This document shows, piece by piece, positions 49,490 through 52,000 of a stretch of 52,000 nucleotides of DNA; the first letter of the stretch is position 1; each line of letters begins with the position of its first letter. Made by a program: the position numbers and the translations under genes. Below the pieces are notes generated by a model. It was not told the origin of the DNA and did not search any database. It saw nothing but the letters and a program-made list of their open reading frames with translations. Source of the stretch: Prorocentrum cordatum (taxonomy: Eukaryota > Sar > Dinophyceae > Prorocentrales > Prorocentraceae); NCBI GenBank assembly GCA_963575745.1, contig CAUYUJ010012202.1:64001-116000 (forward strand), given 5' to 3'.

Positions 49490-50130
49490 GATAATCGTCA
49501 TCGTCATCATCGCCATCCTCATCACCATCATATCCGGCGTCATCGTCAGCGGCATCGTCATCATCACCATGGCCATCACCATCATCACAATCGTCACCAT
49601 CACCACCATCAGCAGCAACATCGTCATCACCATCGTCATCATCGCCATCGTCGTCATCATCGTCAATATCGTCACCTGAATTATCAACATAATCATCCTC
49701 ATCATCGCCATCGTCATCATTATCGTCGTCGTCGTCGTGATCGTCGTCATCGTTATCGTCATCATCATCGTCATCATCTTCATCATCCGCCCACTCCTGC
49801 ATCACAAGCACCATAAACAGCATCGCCACCATTATTAACAGCATCGGCGTTATCATCCTGACCATCAGCAGCATCACCATAATGATCGGCAGCATCACCA
49901 TCCTCAACGGCATCACCGTCATCGTCATCATGATCGTCAGCATCACCACCATCACCATCACCACCATCACTCACATCACGATCACCATCATCAACATCAT
50001 CATCATCAGCATCATCATTCCCACTGTCAACATCATCATAATGTTCATCCTCATCATCATCATCATCATCATCATCAGCATCATCATCGTCGTCGTCAAC
50101 TTCATATAGTCGTCATCATCGTCATCATGT
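49490..50130. repeat. (ATC/GTC/ACC)n trinucleotide-rich region
   Basis: About 640 bp of ATCGTC, CATCATCACC and ATCATC units. Minus frames read Asp- or Met/Thr-rich and plus frames Ile/Thr-rich. All are artefacts of the repeat. Confidence 0.95.
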
Positions 50131-50870
50131 TCTTCACCGTCGTCTCCGAAGCTCCCCCGCCGAACTCGAGGATATCTCCGCAGCGTCTTGCATGCCGCGT
50201 GAGCAGTATTGGGGATTTAGGTTGTGGGCCTGAGGCCGCCCTGTATAATCATCATTGTCATTATCACCAGCGTCTGGAAGCCTTGCGGGGCCCTTTCGGC
50301 GCCTTTTGGAAGCCTCTTGGAGCTTCCTGGGGGCCTCTCGAGGCCTCTTGCGGACTCCTGGGGGCCTCTTGGGAGCTTCTGGTTGGCGAGGGCTCGAAAT
50401 GTCAGTTCGTGTTCCCCATCTGGGGCTCCTCTTGGAGTGTTCTGGGAGCTCTTTTGGGCCGTCTTGGAAGCTTCCTGGGCCGTCTTGGGGCCCTCTTGGG
50501 CTGTCTCGGTGGTCTCGTGGGGGCCTCTGGGCTCGTCTTGAGGCCATCTTTCGGGCCTCTTGGGCCGCCTTGGAGCGTCTGGAAGCCGAACTGGGGAGAA
50601 CGTCAAAACCCTTCAAAACCCGCTAAAAATCAATGACAATTTCCTATTGGGCCCCTCCCGGGGGTGCTGTCGGAGACCTGCTGGGACGCTTTGGCAGCTT
50701 TTTAACCGTCTTGGAGTGCTCCTGGGCCGCTTCGGACCTCTCTTGGGCTGTCCTGAGGGCGTCCTGGAGCCATTTTAGAGGGTCCTGGGAGCGTCCTGGC
50801 GTCTCCGGCGGGGGGGTGACCACGGCCACTGGGCAAAGTGAGGCCCCCCCCCTGGTCCAGGACCCCTCAC
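50131..50870 (+). repeat. G/T-rich dispersed repeat copy
   Basis: After an unassigned 130 bp, CTTGGG phrases begin near 50270 with core CTCGAAATGTCAGTTCG near 50390, and an A-richer spacer near 50600-50645. It ends near 50868 in a C-rich block ahead of a TA microsatellite. Confidence 0.65.
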
Positions 50871-51187
50871 CATATATATATATATATATATATACATACA
50901 TACATACATACATACATACATACATACATCCATACATGCATACATACATTACATACGTACATACATACATACATACATACATACATACATACATACATAC
51001 ATACATACATACATACATTACATTACATTTACATTACATTACATTACAATACAATACAATACATTACATACATGCATACATACATACATACACACATACA
51101 TACATACCATACATACATACATACATACATACATACATACATACATGCATACATGCATACATGCATACATGCATACATACATACATA
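50871..51187. repeat. (TA)n-(CATA)n microsatellite with CATTA variants
   Basis: About 20 bp of TA, then over 280 bp of ACAT/ACATA units with internal ATTAC and AATAC blocks and TGCATACA variants. Confidence 0.95.
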
Positions 51188-51836
51188 CGTTTTGCGAAGG
51201 GAATGGGGCTATTTTGCCCTTTTGGAGATCTCTTCGGGCGCGTCTTGGAGGCCTTTTGGGGCGTCTTGGCGGCTTCTGAAGCCGTCTGGGGCGATGTTGG
51301 GCGTCTTGGTGCGACCATTGGGCGTCTCGGGTCGCGTTTGGAACGTCCCGAGTCCTTTCTGGTAGCCTTTTGTGGGCCTCAGGGCCGCACTTGGGCTGTT
51401 CTGGGCGCCTCTTGGGCCGTCTTGAGGCTCTCTTGGGCTGTCTTGGGGCCCTCTGGGGCGCCTCTTGGGCTGGCTTGGGGCTGTCTTGGGGGCCTCCGGC
51501 GTCGTCATGAACTGTACGGCAGCGAAAACAATTGATGTAGTAAAAATATACGTTTTACGAAGGGAACGGGGCTATTTTTGCCTTTTGGAGATCTCTTCGG
51601 GCGCGGCTTGGACGCCTTTTGGGGCGTCTTGGGGGCTTCTGAAGCCGTCCGGAGGCAATGCTGGGCGTCTTAGAGCGACCTTTGGGTGTCTCGGGTCTCT
51701 CTTGGAGCGTCTTGGGGCTCTCCTGGCGCTTTCTAATGGCATTCTGTGGGCCTCCGGCGCCTCCAGAGCCCCCGGTCCCCACATTTGTGGTCGTGGTCCC
51801 GGCCCCGGGCCCCCGGACCAGGTGCGCCGTTATATG

Positions 51837-51838
<2 letters not shown>
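51188..51838 (+). repeat. G/T-rich dispersed repeat copies with shared blocks
   Basis: CGTTTTGCGAAGGGAATGGG at 51189 and CGTTTTACGAAGGGAACGGG near 51551 both start CTTGGG-rich stretches. AGCGAAAACAATTGATG lies at 51519. The second copy ends with CACATTTGTGGTCGTGGTC ... CGCCGTTATATGTATA (51780-51838), nearly the same terminal block as at 49192-49250. Confidence 0.75.
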
Positions 51839-51883
<45 letters not shown>

Positions 51884-51893
51884 GTATATGTGT
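51831..51893. repeat. (TA)n-type microsatellite
   Basis: TATATGTATA units directly after the terminal block. The remaining 51894-52000 resumes dispersed-repeat sequence (GCGTTTTCCTAAAAGGAGTGG near 51968) and runs off the window. Confidence 0.9.
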
Positions 51894-52000
51894 GTAAGCC
51901 GTCTTGGGAGCTCCTTGGGCCGTCTTGGACGCGATGACAGCCCAACAGGCGAACATACGGAACATATGCGTTTTCCTAAAAGGAGTGGGACGATTTTTGC

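Overview
The window looks like nuclear DNA of a dinoflagellate. The evidence is a relict dinoflagellate spliced leader (48475-48495, minus), retroelement families of the type common in dinoflagellate assemblies, GC-rich intergenic DNA, and many long microsatellites and minisatellites. I recognise no intact host gene. Nearly all coding signal is on the minus strand and comes from decayed retroelements, with frequent frameshifts and in-frame stops.

Layout. 0.6-3.2 kb: degenerate LINE reverse transcriptase (minus) split by a foldback element (1924-2387). 3.2-8.6 kb: microsatellites, a 53-bp tandem repeat and GC-rich DNA without a convincing gene. 8.6-11.2 kb: an acidic orphan ORF and fragmented coding-like frames. 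11.2-12.9 kb: a G/T-rich dispersed repeat, then the 3' part of a second LINE. 13.9-15.2 kb: a 37-bp minisatellite array and a degenerate short repeat. 15.8-17.6 kb: a palindrome-headed repeat family and an (AGG)n run. 18.3-37.1 kb: one Ty1/copia-like LTR retrotransposon (minus) with two LTRs of about 262 bp, a 5-bp target duplication, an initiator-Met-type primer binding site, Gag with a CCHC knuckle, a RING-H2 finger, a protease, a methyltransferase-like module, integrase, RT and RNase H. A 2.3-kb block of simple and satellite repeats sits inside its pol. 37.1-40.1 kb: microsatellites and dispersed repeats. 40.1-48.5 kb: an intronless FkbM-type methyltransferase retrogene carrying the spliced-leader relic, split by a 7250-bp tyrosine-recombinase retroelement. 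48.5-52 kb: copies of a G/T-rich dispersed repeat ending in microsatellites.

The most interesting locus is 40148-48495. The tyrosine-recombinase element (Gag-like, RT, RNase H, recombinase, C5-methyltransferase-like) has split direct repeats in the order A1 ... B1-A2-B2. Removing exactly 40796-48045 joins the flanking retrogene in frame with no target duplication, as expected for recombinase-mediated insertion. The A repeat, just upstream of the first ATG, also resembles the spliced leader (17 of 21 positions), suggesting that a trans-spliced transcript was fixed into the element's terminus.

A second unusual signal is a 14-bp hairpin-forming motif found about 21 times only within 24.9-35.8 kb of the copia-like element. 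It is read as Ala-Gly-(Gln/Ala/Thr)-Pro-Ala where I could read the frame, and its arms vary in compensating ways.
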